NCBI RefSeq assembly: GCF_002407185.1
Contig: NZ_CP023563.1
Coordinates: 310,001-374,000 of the forward strand
Length of the DNA stretch: 64,000 nucleotides
Direction of reading: 5' to 3'
Source of the DNA: Brachybacterium vulturis
GTDB lineage: Bacteria; Actinomycetota; Actinomycetes; Actinomycetales; Dermabacteraceae
Shown here: positions 26,314-34,456 of the stretch, in pieces
How positions within the stretch are numbered: position 1 is the first letter of the stretch
Layout: each line of letters opens with the position of its first letter
Position numbers and translations under genes: made by a program
The notes under the pieces: model-generated
Databases searched by the model: none
Told to the model about the DNA's origin: nothing
What the model saw: only the letters and a program-made list of their open reading frames with translations

Positions 26314-26341
26314 CAGAGGCGTTCCCGCGGGAACGCCTCTG
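26314..26341. repeat. Perfect 28-bp palindrome
   Basis: Two 14-bp arms (CAGAGGCGTTCCCG and its complement) meet with no spacer. It lies 3' of the 38-aa membrane ORF and upstream of the sigma gene's promoter. It could be a large operator for a dimeric regulator or a terminator-type hairpin; there is no T-run. The rest of the 26174-26565 gap holds only the small ORF below. Confidence 0.7.
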
Positions 26342-26395
26342 CTCGCGTGGCGGCCGGGCTGCTGAACGGGACGGAGCACCCGTCGGAGTCGACGA

Positions 26396-26512
26396 TCAGG
26401 CGAAGCTCGGCACGGCCGCGAGCACCACCAGCAACGTGGCCAGGAAGAGGTACACCACCCAGCGTGGGATGCCGCCGGGCGGGAGGGGCCGCCGCCGGCC
26501 CTCCGCTGTCAT
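26396..26512 (-). CDS. Putative 38-aa single-pass membrane protein
   Basis: This short ORF reads as a basic, proline-rich N-terminus (MTAEGRRRPLPPGGIPRW) followed by one hydrophobic helix (VVYLFLATLLVVLAAVPSFA) to the stop. The positive-inside charge pattern, codon use with G/C third positions and clean termination favour a genuine small membrane protein. The Shine-Dalgarno is weak (GGGGGT close to the ATG). No homologue is known to me, so this could still be chance. Confidence 0.45.
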   Translation of the reverse strand: MTAEGRRRPLPPGGIPRWVVYLFLATLLVVLAAVPSFA

Positions 26513-26565
26513 CTACCCCCGTGACATCCTGAACCCCGCTCCCGACGACGAAAGCAGGCCGGACC

Positions 26566-27054
26566 ATGCCCACAACCCGTGATCTCGCCACCCCGCTGGG
26601 CCGTGCCCGGATGCTGTTCTCGATGCTCTCCGCGCCCAAGCTGCGGGCGGGGATCGGCCAGGGCCTCACCGGCGAGGCAGCGCCCGAGACCGCAGACGTG
26701 CGCGGGCCGCTCTCCCGAGTGGACTGGCTCCGCCCCGACGGCGAGGTCGACGTCGCAGCGGTGCGCGAGATCGCCGAGACGCTCGCCCTGATGCGCTCCG
26801 ACCAGGCGATCCTCGAGGTGGGCAGGCTCGACGGCATCCCGGCGAAGACCGAGGAGTCCCAGGCGGTCAGCGCGCGGATCGCGACGATCGTGTTCGAGCG
26901 CGTGGGACCGCGGCGCACGCTCAGCGAGGCCGAGCTGAACGCCGCGATCGCGATGTTCGCGCAGGATGTCGCGCTGGTCCGGCGCGACGCCGTGGACGCG
27001 GGGGTGCTGGTGCGCTCCGCGGACGGGGCGGCCTACCGCCTGGCCACCGGCTGA
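26566..27054 (+). CDS. DUF2087-like protein
   Basis: This 162-aa soluble protein resembles DUF2087, a domain found alone or at the C-terminus of bacterial regulators: VGPRRTLSEAELNAAIAMFAQDVALVRRDAVDAGVLVRSADGAAYR has the family's R-x-Y/L-S-E-x-E-L-N and R-R-x-x-V-D-x-G-x-L-x-R pattern. The N-terminal 90 residues have no helix-turn-helix I can recognise. Function is unknown; a nucleic-acid-binding or wHTH-like role is often proposed. It converges with the next gene, with stops 5 bp apart. Confidence 0.6.
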   Translation: MPTTRDLATPLGRARMLFSMLSAPKLRAGIGQGLTGEAAPETADVRGPLSRVDWLRPDGEVDVAAVREIAETLALMRSDQAILEVGRLDGIPAKTEESQAVSARIATIVFERVGPRRTLSEAELNAAIAMFAQDVALVRRDAVDAGVLVRSADGAAYRLATG

Positions 27055-27058
27055 GGGG

Positions 27059-27544
27059 TCAGTCGCCGAAGTGCTTGCCGATCTTCCGGGTGATCCGGCG
27101 GATGAACGGAATGACGAACACGAAGATCCACCACGCGCTGAGACCGAAATCGAAGAATCGCATGATGATGACCCCGAAGACCACCACCACCAGGATCGGG
27201 ACGACCCCGCCGATCACCGTGCCGAGGGTGGAGCGGCTGCTCGATGACTCCTCGGTGCCCTGACCGGTGAATCCCGCCATCCACGACGACTCCGACTCAC
27301 CGCCCCTCCTGCGCGCCTCGTCCCCGGTGACATCGCCGAAGCGGGGTGCCATCCGCTCCGCCGCCTGCGGATCCCTGCTGTCGCCGAAGTCCGGGTCGGC
27401 TCCCTGGGCGTCGGAGGCGAAATCGGAGGACCAGCCGCCGGAGCCGTCCGCCCCCTGCGGCTCCGCGCCGTCGCGGTCCCCGCCGCCCAGCCAGGACGGG
27501 TCCCCACCCGGCCCGTGATCATCATTCCCCCATCGGTTCATCAT
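27059..27544 (-). CDS. Two-helix membrane protein with disordered N-terminus
   Basis: This 161-aa protein is not recognised. The first 100 or so residues are Gly/Asp/Ser-rich and disordered (MNRWGNDDHGPGGDPSW...). Two adjacent membrane helices follow (LGTVIGGVVPILVVVVFGVIIMRFF is one; AWWIFVFVIPFI the next), ending in a basic tail (RRITRKIGKHFGD). TACCAT exactly 6 nt before the first ATG and no Shine-Dalgarno suggest a leaderless mRNA; a second ATG follows immediately. Possibly a small scaffold or PspC-like envelope protein, but that is speculation. Confidence 0.65.
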   Translation of the reverse strand: MMNRWGNDDHGPGGDPSWLGGGDRDGAEPQGADGSGGWSSDFASDAQGADPDFGDSRDPQAAERMAPRFGDVTGDEARRRGGESESSWMAGFTGQGTEESSSSRSTLGTVIGGVVPILVVVVFGVIIMRFFDFGLSAWWIFVFVIPFIRRITRKIGKHFGD

Positions 27545-27798
27545 GCGCTCATGGTAGGCGCACCCACGCGAGAGCACGGCTCGCCCCCGCGCACGCAAGC
27601 GCCCATCCTCGACGTTGCTCACGCCCTGTCCCCTCGGGTCCGATCAGCCGCCCCCTTCCACACCGTCCGGCACGGGCGTAATCTGGGATGCACAGCGTCG
27701 AGCGGAGTCTCCGCTCCGCAGCCGTGCGGTCGGTGCGATCACCGCGCCGGCAGGCCCGTCGAAGCTCCTGCATGGAGCAGACGAACGGAGGAACAGTC

Positions 27799-28287
27799 AT
27801 GTTCATCGATGGCCCCGTCGACCCGCCCCTGACACGAGCGAACGAGGACCCCGCGCGCGCCCCCGTGCGGTGGGCCGCGATCGTGTGCGGGTTGTTCTTC
27901 CTCGCGATCGGCTTCGCAGGATTCGTCCCCGGTGTGACATCGAATTTCAATGCGATCGAGATGGGCTACGGCTCCGGAGCGATGGTGCTGGGCATCTTCC
28001 AGGTGTCCATGCTGCACAACATCATCCACCTGCTGCTCGGCGTGGCCGGGTTCGCGCAGTCGAGGTTCTCCCACTCTGCGCGGAGGTATCTGCGGATCGC
28101 CGGCGGCCTCGCCGCGGTGCTGTGGCTCTTCGGCCTGCTCGTCGACCCGAGCTCGATGGCGAACTTCGTGCCTCTGAACGCGGTCGACACCTGGGCGTAC
28201 TTCGTCCTGGCGCTCGTCGTGGTCGGCCTGTCTTTCCTGCCCGGCGATGCCACGTCCGCTGCGGCGAGGAGCGCCCGTCGCATCTGA
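27799..28287 (+). CDS. DUF4383 family membrane protein
   Basis: This 162-aa protein has four predicted helices in the DUF4383 pattern: a first helix with GLFFLAIGFAGFVPG, then MLGIFQVSMLHNIIHLLLGVAGF-type helix 2 containing the HNIIH motif, and two more helices (AAVLWLFGLLVD; YFVLALVVVGLSFL). The family is common in actinobacteria with unknown function. GGAGG lies 8 nt before the ATG; upstream in-frame ATGs are not supported. Monocistronic. Confidence 0.8.
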   Translation: MFIDGPVDPPLTRANEDPARAPVRWAAIVCGLFFLAIGFAGFVPGVTSNFNAIEMGYGSGAMVLGIFQVSMLHNIIHLLLGVAGFAQSRFSHSARRYLRIAGGLAAVLWLFGLLVDPSSMANFVPLNAVDTWAYFVLALVVVGLSFLPGDATSAAARSARRI

Positions 28288-28344
28288 ACGTCGGCCGCGG
28301 GTCGCAGCGCATGCTGCGACGCGGCTGGCCTACGCTCGTGACCC

Positions 28345-28893
28345 ATGACCGTCTCCTTCGCGCGTCTCGACCCGACCGGCGACGACCATGACACCCTCGT
28401 CGAGTTCATGACGCGCAACGAGTTCCCGTTCCATGTGCATCCCCGCTGGGGCGCCGCGGAGGTCGACGCCGCGATCGGCAAGGGCGCCTATCGCGACGAG
28501 GACCACGACTCGTTCTGGATCGATCACCACGATCTCGGCCGCCTCGGCGTCCTCCGCCTCGAGGACCTGAGCGATGACGCGCCGCTGTTCGACCTCCGTC
28601 TCGACACCCCGTTCCGCGGCCGTGGCCTCGGGGTCGACGTCCTGCGGGCCGTCACCGACCACGTCTTCGGCACCATGCCGGCGGTGAAGCGCTTCGAGGG
28701 GCAGACCCGCGAGGACAACATCGCCATGCGCAGGATCTTCGTGCGCTGCGGCTGGCTCAAGGAAGCGCACTACCGGGAGGGCTGGCCGGTGGACGGCGGC
28801 ACGCCGCTCGCCGCGGTGGCCTACGGCATCCTGCGTCACGACTGGGAGGCCGGGGAGACGACCACCTTCGACTGGGACGATCTGCCCGTCTGA
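28345..28893 (+). CDS. GNAT family N-acetyltransferase
   Basis: This 182-aa acetyltransferase has the acetyl-CoA pyrophosphate loop in motif A, DTPFRGRGLGVDVLRAV (R/Q-x-x-G-x-G/A form), and the C-terminal NIAMRRIFVRCGWLKEAHYREGW typical of RimJ/RimL-like ribosomal-protein or small-molecule acetyltransferases. The substrate is unknown. TACGCT lies 8 nt before the ATG and there is no Shine-Dalgarno, so a leaderless or near-leaderless start is likely. Confidence 0.88.
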   Translation: MTVSFARLDPTGDDHDTLVEFMTRNEFPFHVHPRWGAAEVDAAIGKGAYRDEDHDSFWIDHHDLGRLGVLRLEDLSDDAPLFDLRLDTPFRGRGLGVDVLRAVTDHVFGTMPAVKRFEGQTREDNIAMRRIFVRCGWLKEAHYREGWPVDGGTPLAAVAYGILRHDWEAGETTTFDWDDLPV

Positions 28894-29099
28894 CCAGCAC
28901 CGCCAGACGTGAGCGCCTCTGCGGGCGAGTCGATCTCTCACCGGAGCAGTTCGACGCAGGAGTACCTGATCGGCGCGACAGCCCCAGCACCGCGTTCTCG
29001 GCGAGATCCGGGAGGAGCCGGCCGATGGGGGAAGCGCTCATCCGGACAGCCTGCCATCACCTTGCTCACCACCGCGTGCGCACCGCAGATCACCACGAT

Positions 29100-29115
29100 A
29101 TGATGTTTTCATCAT
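29100..29115. promoter_or_regulatory. Operator candidate overlapping the ArsR start codon
   Basis: ATGATG-TTTT-CATCAT is a perfect 6-bp-arm palindrome whose last bases enter the arsR-type gene's ATG (29114-29116). TATGAT (29099-29104) is a -10 candidate. The arrangement suggests autorepression of the ArsR-SulP operon. Confidence 0.6.
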
Positions 29116-29482
29116 GCCACTATCCCGGAGTCAGCGCCCCCTCTACGAGGTCAAGGCCAATCTCTTCAAGGGCCTCGCCCACCCCTACCGGATCCGGATC
29201 CTCGAACTGCTCGCCGATGCCGAGGAGGTCTCCGTCGCCTCTCTCCAGGCCGAGACGGAACTGGAGGCCTCCCACCTCTCCCAGCACCTGTCCGTGCTGC
29301 GCCGCCACCACCTGGTGGCCTCCGAGCGCCGCGCGAGCCACGTCTACTACCGCCTGGCCGATCCGCGCATCCGCGAGCTGCTGGCCGTCGCCCGCGCCCT
29401 GCTGCTGACCATGCTCGACGAGGACCGCGACCGCCTGGACGCCGCACGGACCCTCCCCCAGATCGCCGGGGAGAGCCGGTGA
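29114..29482 (+). CDS. ArsR family transcriptional regulator
   Basis: This 122-aa winged-helix repressor has the standard ArsR/SmtB fold: KGLAHPYRIRILELLAD, recognition helix LEASHLSQHLSVLRRHHLV and the wing RRASHVYYRLAD. No CxC metal motif is visible in the recognition helix, so it may sense something other than a thiophilic metal. It overlaps the following SulP transporter in GTGA and probably controls it through the palindrome at its own start codon. ArsR-SulP gene pairs occur in other actinobacteria. Confidence 0.88.
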   Translation: MPLSRSQRPLYEVKANLFKGLAHPYRIRILELLADAEEVSVASLQAETELEASHLSQHLSVLRRHHLVASERRASHVYYRLADPRIRELLAVARALLLTMLDEDRDRLDAARTLPQIAGESR

Positions 29483-31203
29483 CCACACCCCGCACCTCGG
29501 GCACTCCCCCGTCGGCCGCACCCTCGACGCCTCAGCGCCTGCGCACGGCCATGGCGCGCACCCGCGATCTGTGGCCCGTCCGCGAGGACTACCGCCTGCT
29601 GCCGAAGACCTGGCGGAAGGATCTGCTGGCCGGGGTGACCGTGGGCATCGTGGCGCTGCCGCTCGCGCTCGGCTTCGGGGTCAGCTCGGGACTGACCGCG
29701 GAGCAGGGACTGATCACCGCAATCGTCGCGGGCTTCCTCGCCGCGGTCTTCGGCGGCTCGAACGTGCAGGTCTCGGGGCCGACGGGCGCCATGGTGGTGG
29801 TGCTGGTGCCGATCGTCGCCAGCTACGGCGCGGGGGCGATCGCCGCCGTGACCCTGCTGGCCGGACTGATGGTGATGGTCACCGGCCTGCTGCGGCTGGG
29901 GAAGGTGGTCTCGATCATCCCCTGGCCGGTGATCGAAGGGTTCACCCTCGGCATCGCCTGCATCATCTTCATGCAGCAGGTCCCGCTGATCGCCTCCGCA
30001 GATCCGGCCGCGCCCGGGGTGCTGAGCTCGAATGCGCTCATCGCCGCCGCGCAGTCGCTGGCCATGGCCGATCTCGCGCACCTGGCCTGGGCGCTGGGTG
30101 CGGTCGCGATCGTGGCCGCCTCGATGCTGATCGCCCCGCGGATCCACCCCTCGATCCCCGGTTCGCTGATCGGCATCGCCCTGGTCGCGGTGCTCGCCGC
30201 GCTGCTACCGACGCCGCTGGCCACGATCGGGGCGATCCCCGCCTCGCTGCCCGCCCCCTCGGTGCCCGCGATCGATCCGGCGCTGCTGGGGGTGCTGCTG
30301 CCGGCCGCGGGGACCGTGGCCGCGCTGGCCGCGATCGAGTCGCTGCTCTCGGCGCGGGTGGCCGGCTCCATGTCCGACACCGGCGCCTTCGACCCGGACC
30401 GCGAGCTGGTGGGCCAGGGCATCGCCTCCGTCGGCGCCGCCCTGTTCGGCGGCATGCCCGCCACCGGCGCGATCGCCCGCACCTCCGTCTCGCTGCGGGC
30501 CGGGGCCCGCACCCGTGCCGCCTCGATCGTCCACGCCCTGGTGCTGCTGGCGGTGGTCTACGTCGCGGCCGGACCGGTGGGGATGATCCCGTTGGCCGCG
30601 CTCGCGGGCGTGCTGTTCATGACCGCGATCCGTATGGTGCGCCTGGCCACCGTGCGCTCGATCTTGACCTCGACCCGCTCCGACGCCTGGATCTTCACCA
30701 TCACCGCGCTGGTGACGGTCTCCTTCGACCTGATCATCGCCGTGCTGATCGGGGTGGCGCTGGCGGCGGTCGTCGCCCTGCGCGGCGCGGCGCGCACCAC
30801 CGGGGTGAGCCTCGAGCCGATCCGGGTCGCACACCACAGCGAGCTGGACGCGTCGATCACGGCGATCCGCTTCCAGGGTCCGCTGTTCTTCGTCTCCGCC
30901 GAGCGGGTGCTCGAGACGGTGATGGAGGTGGGGTCGGTGAGCGTGGTGATCCTGCGGCTGTCCCGGCTGGAGCGGGTCGACGCCACCGGCGCCCAGGTGC
31001 TCGCCCAGATCGTCCGCGCCCTGGAGCGGCGCGGCATCACCGTGCTGATCAAGGGGGTGCAGGACAGCCACAGTTCGCTGTTCCGCCGGGTGGGGGTGCT
31101 GGCCGCGCTGCGCCATCACAAGCACCTCTTCGTGGACTTCGACAGCGCCCTCGAGCATGCCCGCTCGCACGTGGAGCGGGAGCGGGTGGAAGATCCGGTC
31201 TGA
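29479..31203 (+). CDS. SulP/SLC26 family anion transporter with STAS domain
   Basis: This 574-aa transporter carries sulfate, bicarbonate or another small anion across the plasma membrane. About 12-14 helices cover residues 35-430, including the SLC26 substrate-site region FGGSNVQVSGPTGAMVVVLVP and FGGMPATGAIARTSVSLRAGARTR, both highly typical. A C-terminal STAS domain (about 450-560; RLSRLERVDATGAQVLAQIV) follows. The GTG start overlaps the ArsR stop. Bicarbonate versus sulfate cannot be settled; no sulfur-assimilation gene or carbonic anhydrase lies nearby. Confidence 0.92.
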   Translation: MTTPRTSGTPPSAAPSTPQRLRTAMARTRDLWPVREDYRLLPKTWRKDLLAGVTVGIVALPLALGFGVSSGLTAEQGLITAIVAGFLAAVFGGSNVQVSGPTGAMVVVLVPIVASYGAGAIAAVTLLAGLMVMVTGLLRLGKVVSIIPWPVIEGFTLGIACIIFMQQVPLIASADPAAPGVLSSNALIAAAQSLAMADLAHLAWALGAVAIVAASMLIAPRIHPSIPGSLIGIALVAVLAALLPTPLATIGAIPASLPAPSVPAIDPALLGVLLPAAGTVAALAAIESLLSARVAGSMSDTGAFDPDRELVGQGIASVGAALFGGMPATGAIARTSVSLRAGARTRAASIVHALVLLAVVYVAAGPVGMIPLAALAGVLFMTAIRMVRLATVRSILTSTRSDAWIFTITALVTVSFDLIIAVLIGVALAAVVALRGAARTTGVSLEPIRVAHHSELDASITAIRFQGPLFFVSAERVLETVMEVGSVSVVILRLSRLERVDATGAQVLAQIVRALERRGITVLIKGVQDSHSSLFRRVGVLAALRHHKHLFVDFDSALEHARSHVERERVEDPV

Positions 31204-31401
31204 CCCGCCACCTGATGGAGTTCGCCCGGCTCGACACCGCGGGAGAACCTGGGACTGACGCCGTCGTGGGCGCTCCCTCGGTAACGCTTTGGGCTCGCTC
31301 CTGGCCCTCACCGCGGTTTCTCGCCCGAGATGTCTCCCCTCCCCGCGATAATCGTGGTGACGAGGCCGCACCGTGCGACCCCCGAGGCTCCGGAGCGCTG
31401 C

Positions 31402-32652
31402 ATGACCAATCAGATCGAAGTGATCAACGACGGTGAAGGCATCGCCGTCCTCGGCGCTCCCCAGGACGTCGATGCCTTCCTGAACTCCTACGGCCTCGAC
31501 GCCGCCGAACTCGACACGAGCCGTCTGAGTCCGAGGTACAAGACCGCGGCGGGCATGTTCCACGCCGGCTCCGCAGCGGTGGGCAATTCCGGCAAGTGGA
31601 TGAAGCTCACGGACGAGTCCCACGCCGCCATGAAACTGTTCCCGATGGTCAAGAACGCGACCACCGGGAACTTCCACGCCACGCTGCGCGCGTCCAACGG
31701 CCAGTTCGCGAAGAACCTGCAGTTCGTCGGCGGTACCGCCGCCTTGGTGAGCCCTGCGGCCCTCGCGGCGGTCGCCGCGATCATGTCCCAGATGGCGATG
31801 CAGGAGGCCATCGAGGAGATCGGCGAGTATCTCGCCCTCATCGACGAGAAGGTCAACGATGTCCTGCGCGCTCAGAAGGATGCCGTCCTGGCAGACATGA
31901 TCGGGGTCGACCTGGTCATCGAGGAGGCCATGACCATTCGGGAGGACGTCGGCCGGGTCTCGGACGTGACCTGGTCGAAGGTCCAGTCCACGGCCCTGAC
32001 CATCGCCCGTACCCAGGCCTACGCCCTGCGACAGATCGATGCGCTCGCGGAGAAGGTCGACACGGCGAGCGTCAGTGAGATCGCCGATGCGGCGAAGACC
32101 GCCGAGCCGAAGGTGCGGGAGTGGCTCGCGGTCATCGCGCGCTGTGTCCAGCTGCAGGATGCACTGGCGGTGCTCGAGCTCGATCGGGTCCTCGACAGCG
32201 AACCGGAGGACCTGGAGAAGCACCGCCGCGGGCTGCAGAGCGCTCGGAACAACCGGCTCGCCACGATCCACCGCGCTACCGAGCTGCTCCTGGAACGCAT
32301 GAACACTGCGATCCGACGGGCGAACGCGAAGGTCCTCCTCTCTCCGCGCCCTGCTCGCGCCGCCGTGTCATCGAGCAATGTCGTCGTCGAACGGGTTCTC
32401 GAGTTCCAGACCGTCCTCGAGATCGAGGACGGTCACGAGTCGACGGGGGCGAAGCGTTGGCGGACCGCCGCGGGCGAGGTGCGGGACAAGGTCCTCGAGA
32501 CCGGGGCCGACGGCGCCGGTGCCGCGAAGCAGTTCGGCGAGAATGCCGTCGGCGGTGTCCGCTCCGGAGCCGGTCGGTTCTCCACCGGGGTGCGCGCGTT
32601 CCGCGAGGCCGTCCGCAAGGAAGAGTCCGAGATCTCCAGGGACCAGACGTGA
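31402..32652 (+). CDS. Uncharacterised helical protein with internal hydrophobic segment
   Basis: This 416-aa protein is not recognised. The N-terminus (IEVINDGEGIAVLGAPQDVDAF) may be a small alpha/beta domain. Residues about 109-132 are hydrophobic (Ala/Val-rich) and could insert in a membrane. Most of the rest (135-345) is predicted as long amphipathic helices, and the last 55 residues look like Gly/Ala-rich coiled segments (AGAAKQFGENAVGGVRSGAGRFSTG cut short here by limits of description). A GATAAT -10 candidate at 31347-31352 and CGGAGC Shine-Dalgarno support the start. It is monocistronic, and its promoter is more A/T-rich than its neighbours'. Defence, stress or membrane-remodelling roles are possible but unsupported. 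Confidence 0.65.
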   Translation: MTNQIEVINDGEGIAVLGAPQDVDAFLNSYGLDAAELDTSRLSPRYKTAAGMFHAGSAAVGNSGKWMKLTDESHAAMKLFPMVKNATTGNFHATLRASNGQFAKNLQFVGGTAALVSPAALAAVAAIMSQMAMQEAIEEIGEYLALIDEKVNDVLRAQKDAVLADMIGVDLVIEEAMTIREDVGRVSDVTWSKVQSTALTIARTQAYALRQIDALAEKVDTASVSEIADAAKTAEPKVREWLAVIARCVQLQDALAVLELDRVLDSEPEDLEKHRRGLQSARNNRLATIHRATELLLERMNTAIRRANAKVLLSPRPARAAVSSSNVVVERVLEFQTVLEIEDGHESTGAKRWRTAAGEVRDKVLETGADGAGAAKQFGENAVGGVRSGAGRFSTGVRAFREAVRKEESEISRDQT

Positions 32653-32834
32653 GTCCCGTGCTCGTCGGCAGATCAACACGCTGAGTCGCCGAGGGGCACG
32701 CGCCAGCGGAATTCGTCGGGCCGCGACCCATGCGCACGCCCACATGGATCGTGGCCGGACCAACGATCGTGCTCGGTGCGGGAGAGTATCGGTGACGTCT
32801 AGCCAGTAGCCACGGCACGGCACAGAATTGAGCC

Positions 32835-33263
32835 ATGGACACCACGAACAGCCCCACCGCCCACGTAGGCGTCTTCCCCGCCTTCCAGGCCCACGACGCC
32901 CGCGCCGAGATCCGCTTCCTGTGCGACGTGCTCGGATTCGTCGAGACCCTGGTGGTCCCCGGCGAGGACGACTCGATCGCGCACGCCCAGCTGGACTGGC
33001 CCGGCGGCGGCGCGGTCATGCTCGGCACCCACAGACCCGAGGGCGAGTACCAGCGCGAGCCCGGCACGCTCGGCGCCTACCTGGTGATCGACGACGACGG
33101 CCTCGACGCCCTCGTCGAGCGGGTGCAGGTCGCCGGCGCCCGTATCGTGCAACCGTTGCGTGCACCGGAGCACGGAGGCCGGGACATCACGATCGCGTCC
33201 CCCGAGGGGAACCTGTGGAGCATCGGCACCTATCCGGGCGAACCTTCGGCCTCGACCCCCTGA
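32835..33263 (+). CDS. VOC superfamily (glyoxalase/bleomycin-resistance-like) protein
   Basis: This 142-aa protein has a VOC module: FPAFQAHDARAEIRFLCDVLGF at the start, AHAQLDWPGGGAVMLGTHRP in the middle and GRDITIASPEGNLWSIGTY at the end, where the metal-binding Glu of the family is expected (SPEGN). It is unrelated in detail to the VOC gene at 21151. Function unassigned (isomerase, dioxygenase or drug-binding). No clear Shine-Dalgarno; the ATG follows AGAATTGAGCC. Confidence 0.82.
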   Translation: MDTTNSPTAHVGVFPAFQAHDARAEIRFLCDVLGFVETLVVPGEDDSIAHAQLDWPGGGAVMLGTHRPEGEYQREPGTLGAYLVIDDDGLDALVERVQVAGARIVQPLRAPEHGGRDITIASPEGNLWSIGTYPGEPSASTP

Positions 33264-33311
33264 CCCAGAACCTCGCGCTGAGAGCCCCGAGCCCAGATGC
33301 CGGGTGACCGA

Positions 33312-33367
33312 TGCCAAGTGCCAGGTGCCAGGTGCCAGGTGCCAGGTGCCAGGTGCCAGGTGCCAGA
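33312..33367 (+). repeat. TGCCAGG heptanucleotide tandem repeat
   Basis: Eight 7-bp units: TGCCAAG, six perfect TGCCAGG, then TGCCAGA. It lies in the gap between the VOC gene and the LysR gene (33264-33541), about 170 bp before the LysR start. Such arrays vary in copy number by slippage. Nothing else was seen in this gap. Confidence 0.9.
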
Positions 33368-33541
33368 GCGTTCACGGGGTTGCGGATCCGCAATTCCGCG
33401 AACACCTCCGACATAACACCTCCGACACGACGCCTGGTTCGCGCTCCCGCCCTGAGTGCACCGCGGTCATCGTCACCCCGATACTGCACAGTGTGCCCGA
33501 ACCCATAAGCCTGGCTTGCCACCTGCGCCTACCATGGAGGC

Positions 33542-34456
33542 ATGGATCCTCGTCGTCTGCTCATCTTCCGCACCGTGGTGCGCAACGGCTCGATCGGTGC
33601 CGGTGCCCGTGAGCTGGGCTGGACCCAGCCTGCGGTCTCCCAGCACCTGGCGGCGCTCGAGAAGGAGGTGGGCACGCAGCTGCTGCTGCGCTCCTCCGCC
33701 GGGATCACGCCGACGGAGGCCGGCAGCCGTCTCGCCGCGCACGCCGAGGCGATCGCCGCCCAGCTGCACGCCGCCGAGGAGGAGCTCGCCGACATCACCG
33801 CCCTGCGCCGTGGCACGGTGAAGTTCGGGACCTTCCCCTCGGCCGCGGCGATGCTGCTGCCGCCGGTGCTGAACCGGCTGGCGGAGACGGCGCCGGAGCT
33901 GGACGTCACCTTCTCCGAGCTGGAGCCGCCGGACGCGGTCGTCGCGCTGCGCGAGGGGGAGCTCGATCTCGCTCTCGTGTTCCGCTACCCCTGCTCCGAC
34001 ATCGGCGACGAGGGCACCCTGGAGTGGACCTCGCTGATGGAGGACCGCGTGATGGCGGTGCTGCCGCGCGACCACCCGTTGGCCGAGGATCCCGACCTCA
34101 CCCTCGGCGACCTCGCGAAGGACCCCTGGATCGCAGGCTGCGAGCGCTGCCGCGCGAACCTGCTCTCCAGCGCGCGTCGTGCGGGCTTCTCCCCGCAGGT
34201 GCGCCACTCGACCGACGACACGATCGTGGTCCAGCAGCTGATCATGCATGGCGGCGGGGTGGCGCTGATGCCGGAGACCGCCCTGGAGGCGGCGCCGTCG
34301 GCCGATGTGGTGGTGCGGGCGATCCCGGACCTGGACAACCGGATGATCGGCCTGCTGAACCGGCGCGGCGCACTGGCCATCCCGGCCGTGGGGGCCCTGC
34401 GCGACGCGCTGGTGGCCGAGACCACCGAGCGCCTGGCCACGGCGGTGATGATCTGA
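33542..34456 (+). CDS. LysR family transcriptional regulator
   Basis: This 304-aa regulator has an N-terminal winged HTH (LLIFRTVVRNGSIGAGARELGWTQPAVSQHLAALEKEVG) and a periplasmic-binding-like effector domain (about 90-300) with a Cys pair in AGCERCRANL that might sense redox or metal. TACCAT exactly 6 nt upstream of the ATG indicates a leaderless start. LysR proteins usually sit divergent from their target; here the next gene on the same strand overlaps its stop, so that membrane protein may be co-regulated. Confidence 0.9.
   Translation: MDPRRLLIFRTVVRNGSIGAGARELGWTQPAVSQHLAALEKEVGTQLLLRSSAGITPTEAGSRLAAHAEAIAAQLHAAEEELADITALRRGTVKFGTFPSAAAMLLPPVLNRLAETAPELDVTFSELEPPDAVVALREGELDLALVFRYPCSDIGDEGTLEWTSLMEDRVMAVLPRDHPLAEDPDLTLGDLAKDPWIAGCERCRANLLSSARRAGFSPQVRHSTDDTIVVQQLIMHGGGVALMPETALEAAPSADVVVRAIPDLDNRMIGLLNRRGALAIPAVGALRDALVAETTERLATAVMI

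Noticed and set aside
30205-32271. 688-codon minus-strand frame opposite SulP and the 416-aa gene
   Set aside because: Spans two genes of the other strand with Arg/His/Gly-rich translation; shadow.
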